Assembly (NCBI RefSeq): GCF_002553505.1
Contig: NZ_PDCP01000002.1
Location: forward strand, 62,001 to 126,000
Length of the DNA stretch: 64,000 bases
Direction of reading: 5' to 3'
Source of the DNA: Mycolicibacterium agri
GTDB taxonomy: Bacteria; Actinomycetota; Actinomycetes; Mycobacteriales; Mycobacteriaceae
The notes beneath the pieces were generated by a model. That model saw nothing but the letters and a program-made list of their open reading frames with translations. It had not been told where the DNA came from and made no database searches. A program made the translations under genes and the position numbers. The stretch's first letter is position 1; every line of letters starts with the position of its first letter. Below, in pieces: positions 1 through 8,043 of the stretch.

Positions 1-621
1 CGCGACGAAGTCGATGCCCCCGACGAGTTCGATGCTGCCGAAGGTGAATCTCGGCACCCCGGACTGGGGATCAAGGCCGACGGTCGAGATCGCGATGCCC
101 AACAAACCCATTGCGAGCCCTTTGAATACCGCAGAACCCTGGGCGAAACCGACGACGCCGGCGAGTCCGAGCATCACGAGCGCGACCATCTCGGGAGGAC
201 CGAATTTCACCGCGAATCGGGCGAAGACGGGGGCTGCCGTCATCAGCAGCACGATGGTGATCGTGCCTGCGATGAACGACCCGATCGCGGCGATCGCCAG
301 CGCTTGGCCTGCCCTGCCGCGTCTGGCCATCTGATAGCCGTCGAACGTCGTGACGACCGTGGATGCCTCACCGGGGGTGGACACCAGGATCGAGCTGATC
401 GTCCCGCCGTATTGCGTGCCGTAATACAGGCCCGCCAACATGATCAACGCAGTGACGGGCTCCAGGCCCAAGGTCAGCGGCATGAGCAAGGCGACACCGG
501 TCGCCGAGCCGAGACCCGGCAACAACCCGATGATGGTGCCCAGTAAGACACCGAGCAGGCAGAACAACAGGTTGTGCGGTGTGAGGGCAGTCTGGAAGCC
601 GGTAAGGACGTTGTCCCACAT
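1..621 (-). CDS. TctA-family permease, C-terminus beyond window (TTT system 1)
   Basis: This is the large membrane subunit of a tripartite tricarboxylate transporter, which moves a carboxylate bound by its TctC protein across the inner membrane. The 207 visible codons start at an ATG (619-621) and read open to the window edge. They carry the family signatures GLLPGLGSATGVALLMPLT and YYGTQYGGTISSILVSTPGE (near residues 33-85) and the start of the second half (KFGPPEMVALVMLGL). Full TctA proteins are about 500 residues, so roughly 300 residues lie outside the window. It follows tctB by four bases in a tctC-tctB-tctA operon. Confidence 0.93.
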   Translation of the reverse strand, partial: MWDNVLTGFQTALTPHNLLFCLLGVLLGTIIGLLPGLGSATGVALLMPLTLGLEPVTALIMLAGLYYGTQYGGTISSILVSTPGEASTVVTTFDGYQMARRGRAGQALAIAAIGSFIAGTITIVLLMTAAPVFARFAVKFGPPEMVALVMLGLAGVVGFAQGSAVFKGLAMGLLGIAISTVGLDPQSGVPRFTFGSIELVGGIDFVA

Positions 622-625
622 GCCT

Positions 626-1201
626 TTACATCACCCCCGCGAACACACCCCAGGGCAGATTGACCTCGAGGAAGTCGTCGAACACGTACCACGACGCGAT
701 GAGGATCAGCACGGACACCGCGATCGAGGCGATCCACGGCTCCCGCTCGACGAACTTCATCATCACGAACGCGCCGAGCGCCAAGGCAGGGATGAGGCCG
801 ATGTAGGGCGCCAAGACGAGCGACCCGACCATGGCCGCGAGGATGAACCAGGGCCGAAGGCGGTGCCTCTCCTCGCGGTCGGCGATGTCGGATTCCATGT
901 TGTCCGATGGCTTTTCGACCGCAGCGTCGGTAGCGTCGCTGCCGCCGACGCGGATGGGTGTTCGCTCGGTGACCTCCGCAGGCACGGCCGCCGCGGTGCC
1001 GGTGGCGCGGGATGACCGCAATTCCGACACCACCAGCAGCAGGCCGAAGACAATCATGCCCAAACCCGTGAGCGCGGGCATCAGCCCCGGCGCCATCCGG
1101 CCGTCATGCGCCAGCCCGTAGGACAGCCCGCCGACGAAGAACCCGACCCCCAGCGCGGTCACGATCGCGCCGGGAAGCCAGGCCGATACGGATCTCCTCA
1201 C
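626..1201 (-). CDS. TctB-family small membrane subunit (TTT system 1)
   Basis: Small membrane subunit of the tripartite tricarboxylate transporter, 191 residues. The hydrophobic segments fit the four-helix TctB plan: two in the N-terminal 65 residues, a polar acidic loop of about 55 residues, then two near the C-terminus ending in the typical LPWGVFAG turn. The GTG start overlaps the tctC stop by four bases (GTGA), so translation is probably coupled. TctB sequences diverge widely; the call rests on size, topology and position between tctC and tctA. Confidence 0.88.
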   Translation of the reverse strand: MRRSVSAWLPGAIVTALGVGFFVGGLSYGLAHDGRMAPGLMPALTGLGMIVFGLLLVVSELRSSRATGTAAAVPAEVTERTPIRVGGSDATDAAVEKPSDNMESDIADREERHRLRPWFILAAMVGSLVLAPYIGLIPALALGAFVMMKFVEREPWIASIAVSVLILIASWYVFDDFLEVNLPWGVFAGVM

Positions 1202-2214
1202 TGGGCGAACGCCCCGCTTGCCTCGAGCACCTCGTGAACTTCCTTGTCCTGCTCTTTCAGCATGTTGGTGAAGTCCTCAGGTCCGCTGTAGGCGGGGGTG
1301 GTCAGCGCGCTCTCCAGGTACTGCTGATACGACGGTGTGTCCTGCCACTTCTTGAAGCAGTCGGCATACCAGTCGCGAGCCTCGTCGGACATGTCGGGCG
1401 TGCCGAGCAAGCCGCGCCATTGCGTGAACGCGATGTCGTAGCCCTGCTCTTGCGCGGTCGGCACCTCTGCCATCGCCCCGTCGGAGTAGCGCTCCGGGCC
1501 GAAGATGGCCAGACCGCGGATGTCGCCCGATTCGACCTGTCCGACGATGTCGCCTGCGCCGCCGATCGCGGCATCGATGTCGCCGCCGAGCAGCGCGGCC
1601 GTGGTCTCGCCGCCGCCGTCGAAGATCACCGGTTCGAACTTGACGCCGCCCTGCTTTTCCAGGAGCACCCTTGCGATGTTGTCGGGGCCGGAAAGGCCGA
1701 CGACGCCGATCGTGACCTTTCGTGTCTTGGCGGCCTCCACCAGGTCTTGCAAGGACTTGAATGGCGAGGCCGCGGGGACCGCAATGCTGACCTGGTCGTC
1801 GGCGAGATGGGCTATGGGAGTGAATGATTCCCACGTGAAGGACGTGTCGACGAACATCGGCAGCGTGGTGAGCTCGGTGGTGGTGGCCATCAGAACGTGG
1901 TCGCCGTGCTGCTGTTGGAAGTACGAGTAGCCGATGACGCCGCTGCCGCCCTCGTGGTACTCGACGTTGCCTTTGATGCCCTCGCCGCACGACTCCAGGC
2001 CGGTCAGCATGGCGCGGGCGAACTGGTCGGTGCCGCCTCCGGCACCGAACGCGGAGATCATGGTGATCTGCCGGGTCGGCTTCCAGTCGCCCCCGCCGGA
2101 ATCGCCTGAACTGCCGCTGTTTCCGCCTGCACTGCAGGCCGACAGCACAAGGGCCGACGTGACTAGCAATGCTCCTCCGACACCACACCGGCGGAACTTC
2201 CGGACTTCTCTCAT
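1198..2214 (-). CDS. TctC-family substrate-binding lipoprotein (TTT system 1)
   Basis: Extracytoplasmic solute-binding protein of the Bug/TctC family, 338 residues. I chose the ATG at 2214 because GAGGAG lies eight bases upstream and because it puts a lipoprotein signal at the N-terminus: basic MREVRKFRR, a hydrophobic stretch, then the lipobox LSAC. A glycine/serine linker follows before the binding domain, which includes the FGAGGGTDQFAR loop where family members bind carboxylates. A longer reading from 2355 would bury the signal peptide. The first gene of the tctCBA set; the maoC-like gene upstream on the same strand may share its promoter. Confidence 0.93.
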   Translation of the reverse strand: MREVRKFRRCGVGGALLVTSALVLSACSAGGNSGSSGDSGGGDWKPTRQITMISAFGAGGGTDQFARAMLTGLESCGEGIKGNVEYHEGGSGVIGYSYFQQQHGDHVLMATTTELTTLPMFVDTSFTWESFTPIAHLADDQVSIAVPAASPFKSLQDLVEAAKTRKVTIGVVGLSGPDNIARVLLEKQGGVKFEPVIFDGGGETTAALLGGDIDAAIGGAGDIVGQVESGDIRGLAIFGPERYSDGAMAEVPTAQEQGYDIAFTQWRGLLGTPDMSDEARDWYADCFKKWQDTPSYQQYLESALTTPAYSGPEDFTNMLKEQDKEVHEVLEASGAFAQ

Positions 2215-2362
2215 CGCACACTCCTCGATGTCGCACCTTGTAAAGCGATTTCGTGACGTGTCAGCCACGCCGTGACCGGCCGGTCCGGCCGGCCGCCGTT
2301 CGTCGGTGTCGGAATGGGTGCGCCGGCTGCTGTGCCGACGCGGAGAAAAGCCCACTCGGTGG

Positions 2363-2845
2363 TCACTTGAATCGGGGGGAGCCTTCGCGGGTGTAGATCA
2401 TCGCCGACCGCTTGTAGGTGATGACGGTTGTGCCGTCCTGTTTGAAACCGCGGGTGCTCACAGTCACGATGCCGGCGTAGGGCCTGCTCTTGGACGGCCG
2501 CGTGTCGATGACCGTCGACTCGGCATAGAGTGTGTCACCGACGAAAACCGGTGCGGGAAGCCGCACTTCATCGAATCCGAGGTTGGCTACGGCGTTTTCA
2601 CTGATGTCGCCCACGGTCAGCCCGTTGACGATGGCGAGCGTCATACCGCTGTTGAAGAGGTACTGGCCGAACTCGGTCTTCTTCGAATACTCGGCGTTGA
2701 TGTGGTTCGGGTTGACGTTGCACGTCAACAGCGTGAACCAGATGTTCTCGGTCTCGGTGACGGTGCGGCCGACCGGATGCCGGAACACGTCGCCCACCTC
2801 GAAGTCCTCGAAGAAATTGCCGACCCAACTCTGCTTGACAGCCAT
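2363..2845 (-). CDS. MaoC-family (hotdog) dehydratase
   Basis: A 160-residue hotdog-fold protein of the MaoC type, which hydrates 2-enoyl-CoA thioesters. The N-terminal FFEDFEVGDVFRHPVGRTVTETE is the usual opening, and the hydratase-2 signature appears as NPNHINAEYSKKTEFGQ, with the aligned Asp replaced by Asn and the His kept. Such single-domain members include mesaconyl-CoA and C4/C5 dicarboxyl-CoA hydratases, which fits the carboxylate transporters around it, but substrate cannot be read from the sequence. The start is preceded by GAGAGAGGG. A copy of the island operator lies 77 bases upstream. Confidence 0.85.
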   Translation of the reverse strand: MAVKQSWVGNFFEDFEVGDVFRHPVGRTVTETENIWFTLLTCNVNPNHINAEYSKKTEFGQYLFNSGMTLAIVNGLTVGDISENAVANLGFDEVRLPAPVFVGDTLYAESTVIDTRPSKSRPYAGIVTVSTRGFKQDGTTVITYKRSAMIYTREGSPRFK

Positions 2846-2921
2846 CTACCCTCTCTCGCCTGGCTTAGCCGGACGCTGCTACTGGACTGCGGTCAGCGCA
2901 GCGATAGAATTCCCATATAAC

Positions 2922-2934
2922 AGACATTCAGTTC
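2922..2934. promoter_or_regulatory. Predicted island operator, copy 1
   Basis: On the minus strand this reads GAACTGAATGTCT, 10 of 13 matches to GGACTAAATGTCC. The flanking GTGGT also matches the copies at 3481 and 19830. It sits in the only gap upstream of the maoC-like gene and so probably controls maoC-tctCBA. Confidence 0.5.
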
Positions 2935-2988
2935 ACCACACGGAACATGGGTTGTCTAGAGAGTCGGACAAGAAAAGCGTGACGGGGG

Positions 2989-3387
2989 TCACTCCCGCGA
3001 TGCGGCGCCATCCGGCAGCGGGCCCGGGCCGCCGGCGAACTTGGGGGTGATCTCGGCGTAGACGCCGCGGATCATCCGAACGTGCGCCTCGACCTCCTGC
3101 GTCATCGGAGTCGGGTTGCGCTTCTTTTCCAGGTACGGCTCCTGCTGGACGACTGCCGGGTTGTCGAGTTCGTACATGGCGAGGTACTTCGGCTGCCCCT
3201 CGACCGCGACATATCTGCGCGCAGACAGGACGCCGGGGATTGCCCCGCGCTCGGCCAGATGCTCCTCGTCGTACCACCGGTTGAGGAGCTCCTCGTAGCC
3301 CTCCTCGGGCTCCATCATCACCACCAGCAGGCCACGGCGGTCAGTGGGATACGCGGCGGGTTCGGTCGCTTGCTCGGACGGGTTCAC
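2989..3387 (-). CDS. DUF4286/EthD-like small alpha-beta barrel protein
   Basis: Predicted 132-residue cytosolic protein of the dimeric alpha-beta barrel class. The core RGLLVVMMEPEEGYEELLNRW, YDEEH and IPGVLSARRY pattern resembles small DUF4286/EthD-like proteins that accompany catabolic genes; no catalytic role is established. An upstream ATG at 3471 would add 28 low-complexity residues. I prefer the GTG at 3387 because GGAAAGGAC stands just before it, and because this start leaves the operator at 3481 outside the coding region. Divergent from the CoA-transferase at 3556. Confidence 0.65.
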   Translation of the reverse strand: MNPSEQATEPAAYPTDRRGLLVVMMEPEEGYEELLNRWYDEEHLAERGAIPGVLSARRYVAVEGQPKYLAMYELDNPAVVQQEPYLEKKRNPTPMTQEVEAHVRMIRGVYAEITPKFAGGPGPLPDGAASRE

Positions 3388-3480
3388 GCTGTCCTTTCCG
3401 GTGGCCGGCGCTGTTGAATCCGGGCCGGCCGCCTCGCTCAACGCGGTCGCGAAACTGGACAATAAGGTCATCTACATGGT

Positions 3481-3493
3481 GGACTAATTGTCC
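3481..3493. promoter_or_regulatory. Predicted island operator, copy 2
   Basis: GGACTAATTGTCC, 12 of 13 identical to the perfect copies, inside TGGTGGACTAATTGTCCGT. It sits between the divergent DUF4286-like gene and the CoA-transferase. A weaker similar string, GGACAATAAGGTC, lies at 3457-3469. Confidence 0.65.
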
Positions 3494-3555
3494 GTAGAGC
3501 GAGACTATATGAACTCGGCGCGGCGCGTGTATCAAAGCGAAGGAGCGCAGGCTGT

Positions 3556-4806
3556 ATGACCCCGTTGGATGGACACCGCGTAGTCGACATCACGCAAAGC
3601 GCCGCCGGGCCGTACTGCACGATGATTCTCGGCGACCTCGGCGCCGAAGTCATCAAGATCGAGAAGCCGACCGGCGGAGACGACGCCCGGGACTGGAAGC
3701 CCCCGTACTGGGGTGAGTACGGCTGCACCTTCCTCGCGCTCAACCGCAACAAGCGCAGCCTGGCCGTCGACCTGAAAACACCTGAGGGCAAACGGATCCT
3801 GTGGCAGCTGATCGAGACAGCCGATGTGCTGGTGCACAACCTGCGCGCCGGCGCACTCGACAAGCTCGGTTTCGGCTACGACGCCGTCCGCGCTGCCAAT
3901 CCCCGGCTGATCTACTGCTCGATGACGGCCTTCGGCGGCAGCGGCCCCCTGTCGTCGCGGCCGGGCTACGACCCGCTGATGCAGGCCTATGCCGGGCTGA
4001 TGAGCATCACGGGCGAGCGGTCCGCGCCGGGTGAACCGCCGCGCCCGCCGATCCGGGTCGGCACGTCGATCAACGACATGGGAATGGGCATGTGGGGTGC
4101 CATCGGCATCCTCGGCGCGCTGATGAACCGCAGCAAGACCGGGCACGGCCAGTTGGTCGAGACGTCCCTGCTGGAAACCGCCGTCAGCTGGATCCCGTAT
4201 CAATTGCAGGCCTACATGGCCTCCGGCATCCTTCCTGACCGAAACGGCTCCGGCACCTCGATGAACGCGCCGTATGAAGCGTTCCCAGCCTCCGACGGCT
4301 ACGTGATGATTGCTGCAGGAAACAATCCGTTGTGGGAGAAGCTGTGTCATGCGATCGGGCGGCCGGAGCTGATCACCGACCGGCGCTACGTGGACAACCC
4401 TGCCCGCGTGCGAAACCGCGCTGAGCTCGCCGAGGACCTGACCGCGACGCTGCGCACCAACACTGCGGCGCACTGGGTTTCCGTCCTGTCGGACGCCGGC
4501 GTCCCGTCCTCGCCGATTCGAACCCTCGACGAGGTGCTCGCCGACCCACAGGTTGCGCATCTGCGCATGGTGCGTCCCGCCGATCATCCAGAGATCGAGG
4601 GCTACAAAGACGTCGCGCTGCCGTTGCAGTGGGATGGGCAGCGGGTGGCGACTCGGCGGACACCGCCTGCGCTCGGTTCGGACACGGTTGCCGTCCTGCG
4701 TGAGATCGGCCTTGACGACGGTGATATCGCGCGGCTGATCCGCGAGCACATCGTCGGAGCCGCCCCCGAATCCGAAGCGGTCGCCGCCTCTCCGTCGTCG
4801 ACGTGA
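3556..4806 (+). CDS. Class III (CaiB/BaiF) CoA-transferase
   Basis: Family III CoA-transferase of 416 residues, which transfers CoA between carboxylic acids through an enzyme-bound aspartyl thioester. The opening pattern (VVDITQSAAGPYCTMILGDL, then GAEVIKIE), NRNKRSLAVDLK, and the catalytic aspartate at about residue 139 in RPGYDPLMQAYAGLMS are all present. Length is normal. The start is supported by GAAGGAG at 3539. It is the first of two class III transferases in the island and is followed by an MFS carrier 28 bases downstream, probably in one transcript. Likely role: activation of the imported carboxylate. Confidence 0.93.
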   Translation: MTPLDGHRVVDITQSAAGPYCTMILGDLGAEVIKIEKPTGGDDARDWKPPYWGEYGCTFLALNRNKRSLAVDLKTPEGKRILWQLIETADVLVHNLRAGALDKLGFGYDAVRAANPRLIYCSMTAFGGSGPLSSRPGYDPLMQAYAGLMSITGERSAPGEPPRPPIRVGTSINDMGMGMWGAIGILGALMNRSKTGHGQLVETSLLETAVSWIPYQLQAYMASGILPDRNGSGTSMNAPYEAFPASDGYVMIAAGNNPLWEKLCHAIGRPELITDRRYVDNPARVRNRAELAEDLTATLRTNTAAHWVSVLSDAGVPSSPIRTLDEVLADPQVAHLRMVRPADHPEIEGYKDVALPLQWDGQRVATRRTPPALGSDTVAVLREIGLDDGDIARLIREHIVGAAPESEAVAASPSST

Positions 4807-4834
4807 TGCGGCGACCCTCTGCACCGAGTGCGCC

Positions 4835-6031
4835 ATGGTGACCGGTGCCTGGCCGACGACCCTGGCGGTCGCCGCGACGGCGTTGAGCAACATGCCGATC
4901 TGGGTCTTCACCGGACTCGCGCCGTCGATCGGTGCCGATCTGAACTTCGGTGAACTCGGGCTCGGAGCGACCGCCGCGGCATTCTTCGCCGCCGCAGGCC
5001 TTTTCGCAGTACCGGCCGGCCATGCCGTGGAGCGCATGGGATGGCGACGAGCCATGATCGTGGTGTCCATCCTGCTGATCGTGTCGTTCACCGGCATGAG
5101 CCTGGCGGCCAACCTCGCTGTGCTTGTGTGCTTTTTGCTGGTCGGCTCCCTCGGCTTCGCCTTCACCCACCCGAGCACCGGCCTGACGCTGGCCCAGACC
5201 GTCGATTTGCACCGTCGGGGCATGGCCTTCGGGCTCAAGCAGGCCGCGCTTCCGCTCACCACCCTCCTGGTCGGGGCCACCACGCCGTTGTTCCTCGGCG
5301 TGAACGGCTGGCGCTGGGCCTTCGCGTCGTCGGCCGTGCTCAGCCTGGCGTTCCTGTGGGCGGTGGCGACCGAACATCGCAGATGGGTGTTCGCGAACGG
5401 AACTCGAATACCATTGCGAACAAATAACCATGGCGAACCAGTTGCACCGCGTCCGCGGCCGCAGCCGCCGCTGATGATGCTCGCGGCCGGCGCCGGGCTT
5501 GGGTGCATCGCGACCGCGAGCATCGGCGGCTTTCTCGTCGTCTACGCCGTGTCGGCCGGGCTGACCCAGACGCAGGCCGGCCAACTCCTCGCGATCGGCA
5601 GCATCGTGTGCCTGATGTCCCGGTTGGCCACCGGCTGGTTCGCGGATCGCCGCGGGCGCGGGCACCTGCGAGTGGTGGCGATCATGATGCTGGCCGGCTC
5701 GCTCGGCTTTTTGCTGCTGGCCGTGGCCTACGGCAGGCCGTGGCTGCTGGTCGTGGCGGCGGGTTTGGCGTTCGGGCTTGGCTGGGCATGGAACGGGCTG
5801 TTCGCGTTCGCCGTCGTGCACAACCATCCCGAGTTCCCCGCCGCCGCAACGGGTGTGGTGCAAAGCGTGATGGGGATGGGTTCGGCGGTCGGTCCGGCGC
5901 TGTTCGGCGTCACGGTTTCGGTCGCCAGCTACACCGGCGCGTGGACGGGTGCGGCGGTGTGCCTCGCGCTCGGTGCGGCGTTCATGTTGCAGGGTCGACG
6001 GCTGCTGGCCAGGGCGGTCGCCGCGCGCTAG
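4835..6031 (+). CDS. MFS transporter
   Basis: A 398-residue major facilitator with two six-helix halves. The first half contains the loop 2-3 signature in the form GHAVERMGWRRAM; the second half has GWFADRRGRGHL in the equivalent place. The central cytoplasmic loop is unusually AT-rich (about 5395-5430) against its GC-rich surroundings, and encodes RTNNHGEPVAPRPRPQPP. The family covers carboxylate and aromatic-acid importers as well as exporters. Position behind a CoA-transferase suggests an alternative uptake route for the same substrate class, or product export. Confidence 0.88.
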   Translation: MVTGAWPTTLAVAATALSNMPIWVFTGLAPSIGADLNFGELGLGATAAAFFAAAGLFAVPAGHAVERMGWRRAMIVVSILLIVSFTGMSLAANLAVLVCFLLVGSLGFAFTHPSTGLTLAQTVDLHRRGMAFGLKQAALPLTTLLVGATTPLFLGVNGWRWAFASSAVLSLAFLWAVATEHRRWVFANGTRIPLRTNNHGEPVAPRPRPQPPLMMLAAGAGLGCIATASIGGFLVVYAVSAGLTQTQAGQLLAIGSIVCLMSRLATGWFADRRGRGHLRVVAIMMLAGSLGFLLLAVAYGRPWLLVVAAGLAFGLGWAWNGLFAFAVVHNHPEFPAAATGVVQSVMGMGSAVGPALFGVTVSVASYTGAWTGAAVCLALGAAFMLQGRRLLARAVAAR

Positions 6032-6033
6032 CG

Positions 6034-7224
6034 TCAATCCGATTGCGGTGCAGGCGAAATAGCATCGCGCGCGGGCGAGACAATCGGCTCCTTCCACGGC
6101 GAGAGCGCACCCTGATATGCGCTCGGGCCGACACGGAAGTGCTGGGCCTGCTCGAGCGTCTCGACGAACGGCATGTCCATCGGGTAGAGCCGGTCCGGTC
6201 CCGGCCGCGGACCCGCCTTCGACACGTGTCCGTAGAGCGGATGACCCACGATCTCTTCGGCGAGCACGACGACATCGATCAGCCGGTCGAGGTCGACGCC
6301 GGTTCTGTAGCCGAGGCTTTCGAGCAGGTGCACCAGGTCCTCGGTCGGCGTCAGTGTCGCTGCGCGGCCGTTGCCGCAATAGGGGCATCCCGCCATGCCG
6401 CCGATGCTCGCGTCGATGATGGCAGTGTGTCGCTCGTCGAGCGTGCGCAGTGCCGAATAGATCGAGATCGCCGCCACCCCGCGCGTGTTGTGCAGGTGCA
6501 GGTGGAAGGTCCGCACGCTGGGCCAGCGACGGATGATTTCGCTGAGATCCTCTTCGACCTCGTGCGGCACGTTCCAGCCCATCGGATCGGCCAGCGACAC
6601 CTTCGTCACCGCGATGCCGGCCGCCTCCCACAACTGAACTTGGCGCGCAAGCAGATCCATGCGCTCGGCATGACTGAACCCGCCCAGCCAGTTGGAACCC
6701 CATGCGGCGCCGAGGCCGACCTGGGCCTCGGTCGCGCCGTTGGCGACCGCCGCCTCGATCCGACCGGGCCACGACGCGATCTCCTGCTCCCTGGAGCGGT
6801 TGGTGTTGCGCCGCGCGAACACATCGCAGAGGTGGACGTTGGTCGCCGGAAGACCGTCGTCGAGCGACAGCGGCGGAATGTACTTCGCGCGCCGCTCGAC
6901 GCCCTTCTCGTTGAGGGCCAGCGCCGTGTAGATGACGTCGGGACGAGGCGTGAAGCCCTCGACCACCTTGTCGATCATCGCCATCTGCGGCGTCCACTTG
7001 GGACTGACGAAGCTGCCCACCACGATCCGCTTGAGCCCGGTGTCCGACAGCGCATCGAGCAGCCGGATGCGGTCTTCCACCGAGATGTCGGGATTTTCGA
7101 TCTGCAGTCCCTCGCGCATCCCTTCTTCCACGACGGCCACCGCAGGCATCCCCGCGGGCCCGTACGCAAGGTGCGGCATCTGCTGGTGCGCGTGCCGTGC
7201 AGCGCTGGTCGCCGTACCTGGCAT
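6034..7224 (-). CDS. HMG-CoA-lyase-like enzyme (DRE-TIM superfamily)
   Basis: A 396-residue TIM-barrel carbon-carbon lyase related to 3-hydroxy-3-methylglutaryl-CoA lyase, which cleaves a 3-hydroxyacyl-CoA to acetyl-CoA and a keto acid. Aligned landmarks are EEGMREGLQIE (the RDGLQ region of HMG-CoA lyase), HLHLHNTRG (the metal-binding HxH) and GGMAGCPYCGNG (the active-site Cys loop). The Asp metal ligand after the catalytic Arg is Glu here, and the HxHD Asp is Asn, so the true substrate may differ from HMG-CoA. AAAGGAG lies nine bases before the ATG. Last gene of the five-gene minus-strand operon from 11383. Confidence 0.82.
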   Translation of the reverse strand: MPGTATSAARHAHQQMPHLAYGPAGMPAVAVVEEGMREGLQIENPDISVEDRIRLLDALSDTGLKRIVVGSFVSPKWTPQMAMIDKVVEGFTPRPDVIYTALALNEKGVERRAKYIPPLSLDDGLPATNVHLCDVFARRNTNRSREQEIASWPGRIEAAVANGATEAQVGLGAAWGSNWLGGFSHAERMDLLARQVQLWEAAGIAVTKVSLADPMGWNVPHEVEEDLSEIIRRWPSVRTFHLHLHNTRGVAAISIYSALRTLDERHTAIIDASIGGMAGCPYCGNGRAATLTPTEDLVHLLESLGYRTGVDLDRLIDVVVLAEEIVGHPLYGHVSKAGPRPGPDRLYPMDMPFVETLEQAQHFRVGPSAYQGALSPWKEPIVSPARDAISPAPQSD

Positions 7225-7260
7225 CGTCGTCAGCTCCTTTCTCGGTGAAGGTCGATCACG

Positions 7261-8043
7261 TCAGCGCCCCCTCCAGACCGGTTGGCGCTTCTCGAGATAC
7301 GCCCGGATACCCTCCTGGCGGTCCTCCGTGAGATACGGGTTCGGCCCCACATTCAGCCGCAGCGCCGTTTGCACCGGAAGCTCCCAGCCCTTGGTCAGCA
7401 TTTCCTTGTAGCGCCGCAACGTCAACGGGGCGTTGGCCACGATCTGGCGGACCAGTTTCTCCGCCTGCTCGCGCAGCGTCGCCCCTGGGACGACGCGGTT
7501 GTACAGGCCCCACTTCAGCGCATCCTCGGCACTGATGTTGTCACCGGTGTAGAGCATCTCGAGCGCGACCGCGCGCGGAACGAGGCGCGGCAGCACCACG
7601 GTGGCGAAGTTGGCTCCCATGCCCCGTTTGGCCTCCGGCATGCCCAAAACGGCGTGATCGGCGGCGATTCGCAGATCGCAGGCCAGCGCCAGTTCGCAAC
7701 CACCGGCGACGGCGGGACCGTTGAGCACCGCGATCGTCGGCTTGTACGTCTCCAGCACAGTCTCGTAGAGATTGCGTCGCGGGCCGGTCATCGGTACCGG
7801 AATCTGCTTGCCCGACTGGGCGATCTCGTCGAACTCCTTCAAGTCGGCGCCCGCGCAGAAGGCCTTGTCCCCTGCTCCGGTGAGCATGACCGCCCAGACG
7901 TCGGGATTGTCCTCGGCGTCGGTGAAGGCGTCGACGAGAGACGCGGTAACCGCAAGGCTCAAGGCATTTCGGCGCTCCGGGCGGTTGATGGTGATGTAGC
8001 AAACGTGCTCACGAACCTCGACGAGGACTTCGTCTGTGCTCAT
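7261..8043 (-). CDS. Enoyl-CoA hydratase/isomerase (crotonase family)
   Basis: Canonical 260-residue crotonase-fold protein that hydrates 2-enoyl-CoA. The oxyanion-hole segment AFCAGADLKEF and AGGCELALACD are intact, and the two catalytic glutamates are at residues 117 (GGCELAL) and 137 (GMPEAKRG), with the usual 20-residue spacing. Its ATG overlaps the stop of the FAH-family gene by four bases, so it is translated with it. It likely supplies the 3-hydroxyacyl-CoA for the lyase-like enzyme encoded next. Confidence 0.92.
   Translation of the reverse strand: MSTDEVLVEVREHVCYITINRPERRNALSLAVTASLVDAFTDAEDNPDVWAVMLTGAGDKAFCAGADLKEFDEIAQSGKQIPVPMTGPRRNLYETVLETYKPTIAVLNGPAVAGGCELALACDLRIAADHAVLGMPEAKRGMGANFATVVLPRLVPRAVALEMLYTGDNISAEDALKWGLYNRVVPGATLREQAEKLVRQIVANAPLTLRRYKEMLTKGWELPVQTALRLNVGPNPYLTEDRQEGIRAYLEKRQPVWRGR

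Noticed and set aside
3457..3469. Additional operator copy GGACAATAAGGTC
   Set aside because: Only 8 of 13 matches and the right arm is displaced by one base; not counted as a site.
3532..5523. 663-codon open frame on the minus strand
   Set aside because: Shadow of the CoA-transferase and MFS genes, which have strong family motifs on the other strand.
4373..6997. Very long open frame (874 codons) on the minus strand
   Set aside because: It lies opposite the CoA-transferase, MFS and lyase genes. Its translation is arginine-, glycine- and proline-rich with no domain, as expected for a mirror frame in GC-rich DNA.
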